Assembly (NCBI GenBank): GCA_050697555.1
Contig: JBOHAD010000014.1
Span: forward strand, 1-43,048
Direction of reading: 5' to 3'
Origin: DASQWP01 sp050697555
GTDB lineage: Bacteria; Actinomycetota; Thermoleophilia; Gaiellales; Gaiellaceae
DNA: 43,048 nt
The translations under genes and the position numbers were made by a program. The first letter of the stretch is position 1; every line of letters begins with the position of its first letter. Under the pieces are notes generated by a model. That model was given only the letters and a program-made list of their open reading frames with translations. It searched no databases and was not told the origin of the DNA. Positions 31,398 to 41,236 of the stretch are shown here, one piece after another.

Positions 31398-32256
31398 CAC
31401 CGACCGGCCGGCCTCGCACTGCCTGCTCGACCTCGCCCCGCCCGACATCCAGTGGTTCCTCGACCGCTCCGACATCGTGCTCGTCCCCATCGGGAGCTGC
31501 GAGCAGCACGGCGCACATCTGCCCCTGGGGACGGACACGATCACCGCGCTCGAGGTGGCGCGCCGAGCGGCGGCGCAGGCGGACGTTCCCTACGCGCCGC
31601 CGTTCTGGGCCGGGTACTCGCCGCAGCACATGCGTGAGACGGAGGCCGGCGTCGGCACGATCACCTTCCGGGCCGCCACGCTCCTCGAGGCGTGGTACGA
31701 CATCTGCCGCAGCCTCATCCACCACGGGTGGAACAAGCTCGTCTTCGTGAACGGGCACGGCTCGAACACGAAGATCATCGATCCTCTGCTCCGGCGGGTG
31801 CGCTACGAGACAGGTGCCTTCGTCGCGCTCTACAAGCCGTACGCCGAGCGCTACATGGGCATGATCGGCGACCTCCTCGAGAACCCGCCCGACGAGACGC
31901 CCGGCTGGCACGCGAGCGAGCTCGAGACCTCGCAGGTGCTCGCCCACGACGGAAGGCTCGTCCAGATGGAGCGGGCGGCCGAGGACCGGGCGCAGGCCCC
32001 GCCCTGGCTTCCGGAGACGTTCCTGAAGCAGGACGGGGCTCCCGACGTCGAGTTCCAGGGCTACCAGTACTTCGTCTTCCCGATGGACCACGGTGAGTTC
32101 TCGAAGACGGGCGTGATCGGGAACCCCTTCCGTGCGACGGCGGAGAAAGGCGAGCAGGCTCTCCAGCGCTTCGCCGACCACCTCGTCGCCGCCATCGACG
32201 AGTTCCGGCCGCTCCGCGTAGAGATCACGAGGCGCGCGTTCGAGGAGCGCGTCTAG
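31390..32256 (+). CDS. Creatininase family protein
   Basis: A 288-residue hydrolase of the creatininase/FAPy-deformylase/MftE superfamily. The metal motif is IGSCEQHGAHLPLGTDT with Glu38, His40 and Asp49; VNGHGSNT near 117 and WHASELETS near 175, with another Glu ligand, complete the dimetal site. The family hydrolyses cyclic amides and related C-N bonds, and members in sugar clusters are thought to act as lactonases or amidohydrolases. It overlaps the preceding Tm-1-like gene by eight bases and is followed by the DeoR gene after eight bases. Confidence 0.9.
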   Translation: MPDTDRPASHCLLDLAPPDIQWFLDRSDIVLVPIGSCEQHGAHLPLGTDTITALEVARRAAAQADVPYAPPFWAGYSPQHMRETEAGVGTITFRAATLLEAWYDICRSLIHHGWNKLVFVNGHGSNTKIIDPLLRRVRYETGAFVALYKPYAERYMGMIGDLLENPPDETPGWHASELETSQVLAHDGRLVQMERAAEDRAQAPPWLPETFLKQDGAPDVEFQGYQYFVFPMDHGEFSKTGVIGNPFRATAEKGEQALQRFADHLVAAIDEFRPLRVEITRRAFEERV

Positions 32257-32264
32257 GCGCGACG

Positions 32265-33062
32265 GTGCCCGCGGAGCTTCGCCGCGCGCAGATCCTCGAG
32301 CGCGTCCGCCGCGCCGGGGGCGCCTCCGTGGCCGACCTCGCCCGCGAGCACGGCGTCTCGCCTATCACGGTCTACCGCGACCTCGAAAGGCTCGCGGGCG
32401 CCGGCCTGGTCGAGCGAGTGCACGGGGGAGCGCGCGCCCTCGGGGCCGACGGGCCCACCATCGAGACCGACTGGACGAAGCGGCTGAGCCAGGCACGTAC
32501 CGCCAAGGAGGAGATCGGAGCCCACGCGGCCGGCTGGGTCGAGGACGGCTCGACGATCTTCGTGGACTCCTCGACGACCTGCCTCGCGCTCGCGCGCCGC
32601 CTCGAGCGCAGACCCCCCAAGGCCCTCACGCTCGTCACCAACTCGCCGGCGATCGCGCTCGGCCTCCACGCCGACTCGGTGCACGTGATCGTGACTCCGG
32701 GCGAGGTGGACCAGAACCTGCGCATGATCGGCGGACGCTGGGCGGCCGAGTTCCTCTCCGGGCTCAACTTCGACGTCGCCTTCGTCTCCGCCGCAGGCCT
32801 GAACCTCGGCAAGGGCCTGACGACGACGCGCCGCGCGCTCGCGGACACGCTCAACGCCGCCCGCGCCGTCTCGGCGCGGACGGTCGGCCTCATCGACTCC
32901 TCGAAGTTCGGCCGCAGCTCGCTTCTCTCGATCGCCCAGGCCCAGGAGCTGGACGCGATCGTCGTCGACAGCGGGCTGCCTCCGGAGACCTTCGACGAAT
33001 ACGCCAACGCCGGCGTCTCGCTCGTCCGGGCGGACGCGACCGCGACGGCTTCACTCACCTAA
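32265..33062 (+). CDS. DeoR-family transcriptional regulator
   Basis: A 265-residue regulator. Residues about 5-60 form the winged helix-turn-helix (RRAQILERVRRAGGASVADLAREHGVSPITVYRDLERLAGAGLVERVHGGA). Residues about 80-240 are the DeoR C-terminal sensor with FVDSSTTCLALARRL, SAAGLNLGKGLTTT and VGLIDSSKFGRSS, which binds a sugar phosphate. It lies inside the operon it probably controls; the tandem CCCTTCAAA repeats over the operon promoter are a candidate binding site, as DeoR proteins often bind direct repeats. GTG start. Confidence 0.92.
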   Translation: MPAELRRAQILERVRRAGGASVADLAREHGVSPITVYRDLERLAGAGLVERVHGGARALGADGPTIETDWTKRLSQARTAKEEIGAHAAGWVEDGSTIFVDSSTTCLALARRLERRPPKALTLVTNSPAIALGLHADSVHVIVTPGEVDQNLRMIGGRWAAEFLSGLNFDVAFVSAAGLNLGKGLTTTRRALADTLNAARAVSARTVGLIDSSKFGRSSLLSIAQAQELDAIVVDSGLPPETFDEYANAGVSLVRADATATASLT

Positions 33063-33075
33063 GGAGGGACTGCGA

Positions 33076-34077
33076 ATGGCACGACCCGTCACTCTCTTCA
33101 CCGGCCAGTGGGCCGACCTGCCCGTCGAGGAGCTCGCCGAGAAGGTGGCAGGTTGGGGCTTCGACGGCCTCGAGCTCGCCTGCTGGGGCGACCATTTCGA
33201 GGTCGACCGCGCTCTCGGCGAGGACGGCTACGTCGAGAGCCTGCAGGAGCTTCTCGAGCGCCACGGCCTCCGCTGCTGGGCGCTCGGAGCGCACCTCGTC
33301 GGGCAGGCGATCTGCGACCCCTGCGACGAGCGCCATCACGCGATCCTGCCGCCGGACGTGTGGGGCGACGGCGACCCCGAGGGGGTCCGGCAGCGCGCGG
33401 CCGAGCACATGAAGCACACCGCCCGGGCCGCGGCCAGGCTCGGGGTGGAGACGGTGACCGGCTTCACCGGCTCGTCCATCTGGCACCTGCTCTACTCGTT
33501 CCCGCCCAACGACTTCGAGGCGATCGAGGAGGGCTACCGCGACTTCGCCGAGCGCTGGAATCCGATCGTCGACGTCTTCGAGGAGGAGGGCGTCCGCTTC
33601 GCCCTCGAGGTGCACCCCACCGAGATCGCCTACGACTTCGTGACGGCGCGCAAGGCGCTCGAAGCCGTCGACAACCGCCCCGGGTTCGGGATCAACTTCG
33701 ACCCGAGCCACTTCGCGCACCAGTTCCTCGACTCTGCCGCCTTCGTCGAGGAGTTCGCCGACCGCATCTACCACGTGCACGTCAAGGACTCCCGCAAGAC
33801 CCTCGACGGGCGCAAGTCGATCCTGGGCGGCCACCTCAACTTCGGCGAGGCCGGCCGCGGCTGGGACTTCGTGTCCCCCGGGCACGGCGACGTCGACTTC
33901 GAGGCGCTCTTCCGCGCCCTCAACCGGATCGGCTACGACGGCCCGCTCTCGATCGAGTGGGAGGACGCGGGCATGGACCGCGAGTGGGGCGCCCAGGACG
34001 CGCTCGCCTTCGTGCGCCGCACCGACTTCGAGCCGTCCGCCCTCGCCTTCGACGCGGCCTACCAGAGAGAGGCCTGA
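33076..34077 (+). CDS. Sugar phosphate isomerase/epimerase
   Basis: A 333-residue TIM barrel of the AP-endonuclease-2-like family. Metal ligands can be assigned as Glu178 (FALEVHPTE), Asp209 (INFDPSHF), His235 (YHVHVKDS) and Glu294 (LSIEWEDAG). It lacks the LNRFE signature of the 3-epimerase upstream and has the longer loops (residues 80-100 and 240-270) found in inosose-dehydratase-like or dehydrogenase-partnered members. It sits directly ahead of a Gfo/Idh/MocA dehydrogenase; such pairs act together on 3-keto-sugars or inositol-like compounds. AAGGAGGG precedes the ATG. Confidence 0.88.
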   Translation: MARPVTLFTGQWADLPVEELAEKVAGWGFDGLELACWGDHFEVDRALGEDGYVESLQELLERHGLRCWALGAHLVGQAICDPCDERHHAILPPDVWGDGDPEGVRQRAAEHMKHTARAAARLGVETVTGFTGSSIWHLLYSFPPNDFEAIEEGYRDFAERWNPIVDVFEEEGVRFALEVHPTEIAYDFVTARKALEAVDNRPGFGINFDPSHFAHQFLDSAAFVEEFADRIYHVHVKDSRKTLDGRKSILGGHLNFGEAGRGWDFVSPGHGDVDFEALFRALNRIGYDGPLSIEWEDAGMDREWGAQDALAFVRRTDFEPSALAFDAAYQREA

Positions 34078-34081
34078 AGCC

Positions 34082-35251
34082 ATGGCAGAGGAGAAGCAGG
34101 TCGGCTTCGTCACGATGGGGCAGGCCGGCGGGCCCGCCGAGATCGAGCAGATCGGCGTGGGCATGCTCGGCTACGCCTTCATGGGCAAGGCCCACTCGAA
34201 CGCGTACCGGAAGATCGCGTACATGACATGGCCGCCGCCCCTCCTGCCGCGGCTCGTCGCGGTCGCCGGAAGGACGGAGGAGGCGGTCGCAGAGGCGGCA
34301 CGCCGCTACGGCTTCGAGGGCTACGCGACAGACTGGCGCGAGCTCGTCGCCCGCGACGAGCTCGGGCTCTTCGACAACAGCGGGCCGAACAATCTGCACG
34401 CCGAGCCGACGATCGCGGCGGCCGAGGCCGGCAAGCACGTCGTCTGCGAGAAGCCGCTCGCACGCACGGCCGAGGAGAGCCACGAGGTCTGGCAGCGTGT
34501 CGCGGCCGCCGGCGTGAAGCACATGTGCGCCTTCAACTACCGCTTCGTCCCCGCCGTGCGCCTCGCGCGCGAGATGCTCGAAGCGGGCGAGCTGGGCGAC
34601 ATCTACCACTTCCGCGGCCGCTACCTCCAGGAATGGGGCGACATCGACGACCAGGTATGGCGCTTCGAGCGCGCCGCCGCCGGCTCGGGGGCGCTCGGCG
34701 ACCTCGGCGCCCACGTGATCGACCTGGCGCGCTATCTCGTCGGCGAGATCGAGTCCGTGAGCGGAATGACCCGCACGTTCAAGAAGGATCGCGACGTCGA
34801 CGATGCGTTCGAGGCGGTCGTCGAGTTCGAGGGGGGCAGCCTCGGCACGATCGAGGCCTCACGTTTCTGCCCGGGCCGCAAGAACGCGTTCGCGTGGGAG
34901 ATCAACGGCTCCAAGGGCTCGATCGCGTTCGACCTCGAGCGCCTGAACGAGCTCCAGGTCGACCTGCGCGGCTCCAGGCCGGGCGAGCGCGCCCAGGGCT
35001 TCCGCCGCGTGCTCGTCTCCGAGGCCGACCACCCCTTCTGGGAGCACTGGTGGCCCCACGGGCACATCATCGGCTGGGAGCACTCCTTCGTCCACGAGCT
35101 CCACCACTTCCTGACGGCGATCGCGGAGGACGGCGACGTCGGCCCGCACGGCGCGACCTTCGAGGACGGCTACCGCGCCGCCGAGGTGTGCGACGCGATC
35201 GTACGCTCGTCCGACGCCGGGCGGCGCGAAAGAGTCTCGTACCGTGCCTAA
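34082..35251 (+). CDS. Gfo/Idh/MocA family oxidoreductase (plus-strand operon)
   Basis: A 389-residue NAD(P)-dependent sugar dehydrogenase. An N-terminal extension of about 23 residues precedes the Rossmann motif IGVGMLGYAFMGKAHSNA; the dinucleotide/substrate lysine is in CEKPLARTAEE near residue 127, and the C-terminal beta-sheet domain has GDLGAHVIDLARYLVGEI with the catalytic His/Asp pattern. The family oxidises one sugar hydroxyl, often C3. It is the last gene of the plus-strand operon and is convergent with another dehydrogenase of the same family, the two stops sharing CTAA. The extension could also reflect a later true start. Confidence 0.92.
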   Translation: MAEEKQVGFVTMGQAGGPAEIEQIGVGMLGYAFMGKAHSNAYRKIAYMTWPPPLLPRLVAVAGRTEEAVAEAARRYGFEGYATDWRELVARDELGLFDNSGPNNLHAEPTIAAAEAGKHVVCEKPLARTAEESHEVWQRVAAAGVKHMCAFNYRFVPAVRLAREMLEAGELGDIYHFRGRYLQEWGDIDDQVWRFERAAAGSGALGDLGAHVIDLARYLVGEIESVSGMTRTFKKDRDVDDAFEAVVEFEGGSLGTIEASRFCPGRKNAFAWEINGSKGSIAFDLERLNELQVDLRGSRPGERAQGFRRVLVSEADHPFWEHWWPHGHIIGWEHSFVHELHHFLTAIAEDGDVGPHGATFEDGYRAAEVCDAIVRSSDAGRRERVSYRA

Positions 35252-36252
35252 ACCGGCTCTGGGCGGCCGCTCTTCAGCGAGCTGTTGGCGGCCACCGAGA
35301 CGAGGAGCGCGTCACGGGCCTGCTCGGCCGTTCCCTCCTCAGGTATACGCCCTTGCTCGATGCACTCCACGAAGTGGACGATCTCGGGCCCCCAGGGGTC
35401 GACCGCTTCGAAAAGGATCGTCTCCGGCTCGACGTCGGAACCGTAGAGCCGCAGGCCTGCCACCGACGGGTCGACGCCGCCGATGTTCCCCTCTCCCTCG
35501 GCCGCCGGCGTCGCGCGGAAGGCGTACTCGGCCACCCCGCCCTCGCAGAGGACGCGGATGTTGCTGGAGAAGGGGTAGGAGCCGGGCATCCTCATGCTGC
35601 CTTCGGCCACGCCCTCGGCGCCGTCGTACGTGACCGTGGCAACGACGTGGCCCGGCGCCGGCTGACGCGCGAACACGCTCTTCGCCCTGCCGAGCAGCCG
35701 GTTCATCTGGTCGAAGTCGTGCACGAGGAGGTCGACGGCCACCCCGCCCGAGAGGCTCGAGTCGGCCATCCAGTCGTTCCAGTCGGCCGGCGGCGAGAGC
35801 CGGTGCGTCGAGATCGCGAGCGGCCGGCCGAGCTCTCCGGCCGTGAGCCGGCGCTCGAGCTCGACGTACTCGGGCCAGAAGCGCAGCACGAGCCCGACCA
35901 TGAGGGAGCGCCCGCTCTTCTTCGCCGCGTCGACGATCGCGTCGGCATCCTCCGGCGTGAGCGCGATCGGCTTCTCGAGGAACACGTGGTTCCCGGCGCC
36001 CAGCGCTCGCTCAGCCGCCTCCCGGTGCAGGTGCGTGGGCAGGCAGATGTCGACCGCGTCGATCTCGGGGTCACGCAGGACCTCGTCGAGGTCGGTCGTC
36101 ACCTCGGCGCCGAGCGACTCCGCCAGCTTGGCAGCGCGGTCGGGGGAACGAGAGCACACCCACCTGACGTCGACGCGCTCGGCCAGCGCCGCGTAGTTCC
36201 CCGCGTGGGCCGAGCCCATGAAGCCCGCGCCGACGATCGCGAGCCGGATCAT
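35248..36252 (-). CDS. Gfo/Idh/MocA family oxidoreductase (minus-strand operon)
   Basis: A 334-residue NAD(P)-dependent dehydrogenase. The Rossmann motif is IVGAGFMGSAHAGNY at residues 6-20, LEKPIALTPED near 92 carries the conserved Lys, and LLVHDFDQMNRLLG near 180 the active-site His/Asp. It has no N-terminal extension and is clearly divergent from the plus-strand enzyme that it meets end to end. Its ATG overlaps the stop of the creatininase-family gene by four bases (ATGA), making it the last gene of the minus-strand operon. Confidence 0.92.
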   Translation of the reverse strand: MIRLAIVGAGFMGSAHAGNYAALAERVDVRWVCSRSPDRAAKLAESLGAEVTTDLDEVLRDPEIDAVDICLPTHLHREAAERALGAGNHVFLEKPIALTPEDADAIVDAAKKSGRSLMVGLVLRFWPEYVELERRLTAGELGRPLAISTHRLSPPADWNDWMADSSLSGGVAVDLLVHDFDQMNRLLGRAKSVFARQPAPGHVVATVTYDGAEGVAEGSMRMPGSYPFSSNIRVLCEGGVAEYAFRATPAAEGEGNIGGVDPSVAGLRLYGSDVEPETILFEAVDPWGPEIVHFVECIEQGRIPEEGTAEQARDALLVSVAANSSLKSGRPEPV

Positions 36253-37070
36253 CGCGTCCGCGCGGCCTCCCTGTAGCCGGGCTCGATCCTGTCATGTACC
36301 TGCTCCATGTCCTGGACGAGGTTGACAACGGCGCGGCTGCACCAGCCGAGAAACTCCTCGCCCTTCTCCGCCGTCGACTCGCTCGGACGGCCCCACGTCC
36401 CGCCCCCCTCCTCGAGCAGCGACCAGAAGGACCCGGGCGTGGCGAGAAAGACGGGGTCGAGGAGGGCGAACGGATTCGTCCGCAGCTCGCCGAGCTCGGG
36501 GACGAAGTCGCGTACTCGCTCCATGTCGCAGAGGCCCGGGTCGATCGCGAGCACGATCGAGGTCTCGCCCACGTTCGCGTGGATCCCGGCGCTACCGGAG
36601 AGGTACGCCTCGGCCTCCTCGGGCCGCAGCGCCTGCCAGTACGCGAACGGATAGACCCGCACGCCCTCGGGCAGCTCGTCGAAGAACTGGGTGACGCCGT
36701 ACTGCATCGCCCAGGAGTTCACGTAATGGCCGTTCAGGAGAACGATCCGCCGGAACCCTGCTTCGGCGAGCGAGACGCAGATGTCCCGTAGGAGCCCGAT
36801 GAAGGTCTCGAGCCGAAGGTAGACGAGCCCGCTCGCGCCGCGGTGGTCGGCTGCGAGGCCGAACGGCACCGGTGGCCCCACGAGCGCATCGAGCTCGGGA
36901 GCGGCCCGCTTCGCCACCTCTATCGGAATGTAGACGTCCGTCCAGAGAGGGCCGTGATCGCCGTGATCTTCCGTCGAGCCGACCGGCACGATCACCGTCC
37001 GTCCGCCTGCCTCGAAGTACTCGCTCACCTCGAGGTTCGTCATCTCCGGCATGAAGAGCGAGCGCGCCAT
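36249..37070 (-). CDS. Creatininase family protein (minus-strand operon)
   Basis: A 273-residue creatininase-superfamily hydrolase. Metal motif PVGSTEDHGDHGPLWTDV gives Glu34, His36 and Asp45; LLNGHYVNS near 115 and IHANVGETS near 163 supply the other ligands. It is a distinct subgroup from the plus-strand homologue: H-G-D-H-G-P-L replaces H-G-A-H-L-P-L and Tyr replaces Gly in the NGH loop. Substrate unknown. It starts eight bases after the epimerase stop and overlaps the downstream dehydrogenase. Confidence 0.9.
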   Translation of the reverse strand: MARSLFMPEMTNLEVSEYFEAGGRTVIVPVGSTEDHGDHGPLWTDVYIPIEVAKRAAPELDALVGPPVPFGLAADHRGASGLVYLRLETFIGLLRDICVSLAEAGFRRIVLLNGHYVNSWAMQYGVTQFFDELPEGVRVYPFAYWQALRPEEAEAYLSGSAGIHANVGETSIVLAIDPGLCDMERVRDFVPELGELRTNPFALLDPVFLATPGSFWSLLEEGGGTWGRPSESTAEKGEEFLGWCSRAVVNLVQDMEQVHDRIEPGYREAARTR

Positions 37071-37078
37071 TCCGCCGC

Positions 37079-37870
37079 CTACGAGAGCCCGAGCCCGTGC
37101 AGGTGCTCATACGACCTGCGCATGCTCTCGTCGACCTCGTCGAGCGGGGGCCACGGCTCCCCCTCGAATTCGAGCTCGACCGAAAGCGGACCGGTGTACC
37201 CGGCGCGCTCGAGGATCTCGAGCACGCGCCCGAAGTCGACCGACCCGGAGCCTATGGCTCCGAAGTTCCAGACGCCCTTGCCCCCGACGGTGTCCTTCAG
37301 GTGGACGTGGGCGAGGTGGGGCGTGATGGCTTCCAGATCGTCAACCGCCTTCTCGCCAGAGTAGTACTCGACGTTGGCGGTGTCGTAGTTGACCTTGACG
37401 GACTCGCGCCCGATCTTCTCGAGCAGCGGGAGCGTCTTCCGCCCGGAGGCCATGATGTCGCCGTGAATCTCGAGGGCCACGACCACACCCGCGCCCTCGG
37501 CCGCGTCCGCGAGCTCGCCGATGTTCTGGAGGAAGGCCTGCTCGCTCTCCTCCTTGGAGGCATGGCCGCCGACGGCCGTGTTTACGATGGGGATCCCGTA
37601 CTCGGCCGCCCAGCGCACCGCCTTGACGCCGTGCTCGAGCCCCTCGCGCGTCGTGAGGTCGGAATGGCCGCTGAGCGAGACGGCGGTGAGGCCCTGTTCC
37701 TCGAGCTTTCCTCGCACCTCCTCCGTCCCGTCCAGCGGCACATGCTCGGTCCATCCGGGAACGGCGGAAAGCTCGACATGCTGGAACCCCGCCGCGGCGA
37801 TACCGCGGAGAGCCTCGTCGAAGCCGTAGGTGTGGTAGCTGTTCGTGTGCCCGGCGAGCAGGTTGTTCAC
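37079..37870 (-). CDS. Sugar phosphate isomerase/epimerase (minus-strand operon)
   Basis: A 263-residue TIM barrel, the short form of the family. Metal ligands are in ALEIHGDIM (Glu), VNYDTANVEYYSG (Asp), HVHLKDTVGG (His) and LSVELEFEGE (Glu). The segment GKGVWNFGAIGSGSVDFGRVLEILERAGYTGPL is common in hydroxypyruvate-isomerase- and ketose-epimerase-like proteins. It starts at a GTG preceded by GGGAGGTG. A very strong hairpin separates it from the upstream binding-protein gene, so it may be expressed at a lower level than the transporter. Confidence 0.88.
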   Translation of the reverse strand: MNNLLAGHTNSYHTYGFDEALRGIAAAGFQHVELSAVPGWTEHVPLDGTEEVRGKLEEQGLTAVSLSGHSDLTTREGLEHGVKAVRWAAEYGIPIVNTAVGGHASKEESEQAFLQNIGELADAAEGAGVVVALEIHGDIMASGRKTLPLLEKIGRESVKVNYDTANVEYYSGEKAVDDLEAITPHLAHVHLKDTVGGKGVWNFGAIGSGSVDFGRVLEILERAGYTGPLSVELEFEGEPWPPLDEVDESMRRSYEHLHGLGLS

Positions 37871-37890
37871 GGCGGCACCTCCCTTGTCGT

Positions 37891-37926
37891 CGTCGGAGGC
37901 GCCGGGCGCGGCCGGCGCCTCCGACG
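37891..37926. terminator. 15-bp perfect GC-rich hairpin between binding-protein and epimerase genes
   Basis: CGTCGGAGGCGCCGG (37891-37905) and CCGGCGCCTCCGACG (37912-37926) are perfect complements around a six-base loop, seven bases past the binding-protein stop. No T tract follows in the minus direction. It probably acts as a partial terminator or 3' stabiliser that raises the amount of binding-protein mRNA. Confidence 0.6.
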
Positions 37927-37932
37927 GCAGGC

Positions 37933-39141
37933 CTAGATGTTCGTCCCTTCGGGAACGGTCGTCTGCGCGAACTCCTCGTCGAGCTCGAACGCCTCGGCAT
38001 CGGCGCGCGCTCGCTCGACGTCCGCCTCGCTGTTCGCCGGCCCGACGAAGTCGTTTGTTAGCACGTCGTCGATGGGCAGGACGTTCTCGATCTGCCCAAG
38101 GTCAGCGATGTTTTGGATGTAGTTCTCCCACGCCTCCACCGGGTGGAACCCGAAGCCTTGGCCCTCGCGCTCCGTCGTGCCGTAGGCAGTGGCGAGCTCG
38201 ATCATCGACTCGAGTGCTAGCTGCGGCTCGAGCGTCGCCGCCAGGTCCGGGAGCTGGCGGTACGTGATCTGCGCGGCCGCCTGCGGATTCGTCTTCGCGA
38301 ACGTCATGCCCATCACGACACCCTTGAAGAAGCGGTCGAAGACGTCACGCTGGCCCTCGTCCTCGAGATCGGCCGCGCGAACAACATACGAGTTCGACGG
38401 GCCCTCGGAGAACTCCGAGCCCAGCAGGTACTTGAGGTTCAGACCCTGCCCCGCCAGCTGCGCGCGCAGGCCTTCCCACGCGAGCCCGGCGTCCGCCCTC
38501 CCCTGCGAAACGACCTGGTTCCACTGGGGCCCCGACTCCAGGTACGTGATCGACTCGGGATCGACCCCGACCTCGACGAGGATGGGGTCGACGATCACCT
38601 TCCAGCCTGCGGTGAGGACGGACATCGTCTTCCCCTCGAGCTGCGTAACGTCGGTGATCTCCGAGTCCTCGGGCAGCGAGAAGTTGAAGACCTGTCCCGA
38701 GATCATCTCCCAGGCCGACTTCACTGCGACCCCGCTGTCGATCGACGACGTGAGGACGCCCGGCGACGGATACCCCATGTCGGCCTGGTTCTCGGCGACG
38801 AAGGTCGCGGACGCGGTTGCGCTCCCGCCCGGGCCCGCGATGAGCTCGACGTCGATGCCGAGCTCGTCGAAGTAGCCCTGCTCGATCGGAACCCAGAGGT
38901 TGTAGTCGTCCATCACGTCGAGCGTGCCGCGCGGCGAGATCCAGCGAACCGTTGCCCGCTCGACGCTTTCGCCGCCCGTGCCGTTGCCGCCGCCCCCGGT
39001 GGGCTCCTCGTCATCTCCCCCGCAGGCGGCGATGAGCACGCCGAAGCTCGAAAAGGTGAGGCCGGCGCCCGCCGTGCGCGTGAGGAAGCCGCGACGGTCG
39101 ATCCTCCTCTCGAACGCGTTCTCCAGCTGTCTGTCCTGCAT
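37933..39141 (-). CDS. ABC transporter substrate-binding lipoprotein, NitT/TauT type (NMT1/THI5-like)
   Basis: A 402-residue exported receptor. The N-terminus has a twin-arginine-like motif (IDRRGFLTRTAG, Arg16-Arg17) and a lipobox LIAAC (Cys40), so it may leave through Tat as a folded lipoprotein. After a Gly-rich linker, the type 2 binding fold (about 65-390) begins VRWISPRGTLDVMDDYNLWVPIEQGYFDELGIDVEL, typical of SsuA/TauA/ThiY-like proteins. The ligand is unknown. ATG 39141 has AGGAGG six bases upstream; an alternative ATG at 39159 overlaps the permease stop (TAATG) and would add six residues. Confidence 0.88.
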   Translation of the reverse strand: MQDRQLENAFERRIDRRGFLTRTAGAGLTFSSFGVLIAACGGDDEEPTGGGGNGTGGESVERATVRWISPRGTLDVMDDYNLWVPIEQGYFDELGIDVELIAGPGGSATASATFVAENQADMGYPSPGVLTSSIDSGVAVKSAWEMISGQVFNFSLPEDSEITDVTQLEGKTMSVLTAGWKVIVDPILVEVGVDPESITYLESGPQWNQVVSQGRADAGLAWEGLRAQLAGQGLNLKYLLGSEFSEGPSNSYVVRAADLEDEGQRDVFDRFFKGVVMGMTFAKTNPQAAAQITYRQLPDLAATLEPQLALESMIELATAYGTTEREGQGFGFHPVEAWENYIQNIADLGQIENVLPIDDVLTNDFVGPANSEADVERARADAEAFELDEEFAQTTVPEGTNI

Positions 39142-39158
39142 GTGACGCCTCCTCTCCA

Positions 39159-40024
39159 TTAGGCCTCCCAACTCGCCCAACGCTTGCCGATGAAGTAGAA
39201 AAGGACGTAGATACCGACGCCGAGCGCCGCGACGATCAGGATCACGGCGCCGAACTTGTCCATCTGGACGAGCGACGAGAAGAAGACGAGGCGCTGCCCG
39301 AGGCCGCCCTTCTCGCTCGCCGCGACCATCTCGCCTCCGACCGCCGTGAGGAGGCCGAAGATCGAGCCGACCATGTAGCCGACGATGATCATCGGCAGGG
39401 CGAGCGGGAAGCGAATCTTGCGGAAGATCTGGAACGTGCTGGCCCCGTAGGAGCGGGCGAGCGCGATCTTCGCCAGATCTGTGCGGCGGAAACCCGTCGC
39501 GGCGTTGATGAGCACCATCGGGCCCGAGGCCAGGGCGACGGCGAACACGATCGGGGACAAACCAAACCCGAGCTTGAGGCGCAGGAACGGCACGACCGCG
39601 ATCATCGGCGTCGTGACCATCGCGATGATGTACGGCGCAACGACCTTCTCGACAAAGGGCTTCTGCGTAATGACGGCCGCGAGCACCAGACCGGCCGTCG
39701 AGCCGATCGCGAGACCGATCAGGAACTCCTGCATCGTGACCCAAAGGTGCGGCGCGTAGAGGGAACCAAAATCCCCGACGAGGGTCTGGACGACGGCGGT
39801 GGGCTTCGGGAATACGTACGTCGGCGTGTCCGTCAGGCGCAGGACCGCCTCCGCGGCGAAGAAGACGGCGGCCGCGAGCGCGGCGATCGTGCCGATCTCG
39901 AGCGCCGTCTTCGCCGTGCGCACCGAGGTCAGCGCGGTCCAGTCGATCGGGCCGTGGTCGCGAGCCACGGCGGGCTTCTCCTCGAAGCTCGGAATCTCGT
40001 CCCGAAGCTCGCTCGGAACCTGGC

Positions 40025-40028
<4 letters not shown>
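39159..40028 (-). CDS. ABC transporter permease, NitT/TauT type
   Basis: A 289-residue inner-membrane subunit with a hydrophilic N-terminal segment of about 45 residues and six hydrophobic helices. The family pattern is seen in PKPTAVVQTLVGDFGSLYAPHLWVTMQEFLIGLAIGSTAG and in the coupling loop FRRTDLAKIALARSYGASTFQIFRKIRFPLALP near 195-225. A single permease should form a homodimer with two copies of the adjacent ATPase. Its GTG overlaps the ATPase stop by four bases (GTGA). Confidence 0.9.
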
Positions 40029-40851
<823 letters not shown>

Positions 40852-40861
<10 letters not shown>

Positions 40862-41205
40862 CCTTCCTCACCCGGATTCGCGTACTGCATGAACTCGACG
40901 AGCGCCCCGTCTGCCTGCACGAACGCGACCGTGAGGAAGCCGTCGCCGACGTCGAAGGGCTCGGCGAGGACGGTATGGCCCTCGAGAGCCTTCGTCACGT
41001 CGTCGACCCGGTAGGCGATGTGCGGATCGGTGCGGAGCGGCCCCCGGACCGGGCTGTCGGGCTCGTAGCGGAGCCACTCGACGTTGTAGGGATGGGCGCG
41101 CGGGCTCGTCACCCAGACCCGCGTGGCCTCCACCCAGCTCTCCCCCTGCTTCCGTTCCGACGTCGGCACGCCGATGTGGTCGAACCGCGACCGGTCGAGC
41201 TGCAA
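40852..41205 (-). CDS. VOC family protein (glyoxalase/dioxygenase fold)
   Basis: A 117-residue protein with the beta-alpha-beta-beta-beta vicinal-oxygen-chelate pattern: FDHIGVPTSE with a metal-type His near residue 10, HIAYRVDDVTKALEG with the His starting the second half near 62, and DGALVEFMQYANP with a Glu near 105. The three ligands are placed as in metal-dependent VOC epimerases or lyases. Its reaction is unknown, but as first gene of the operon it may process the imported compound. The start is a TTG with AAGGAGG five bases upstream. Confidence 0.83.
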
Positions 41206-41236
41206 GCACGCCTCCTTGAACTTGCCGGCGCAAATT

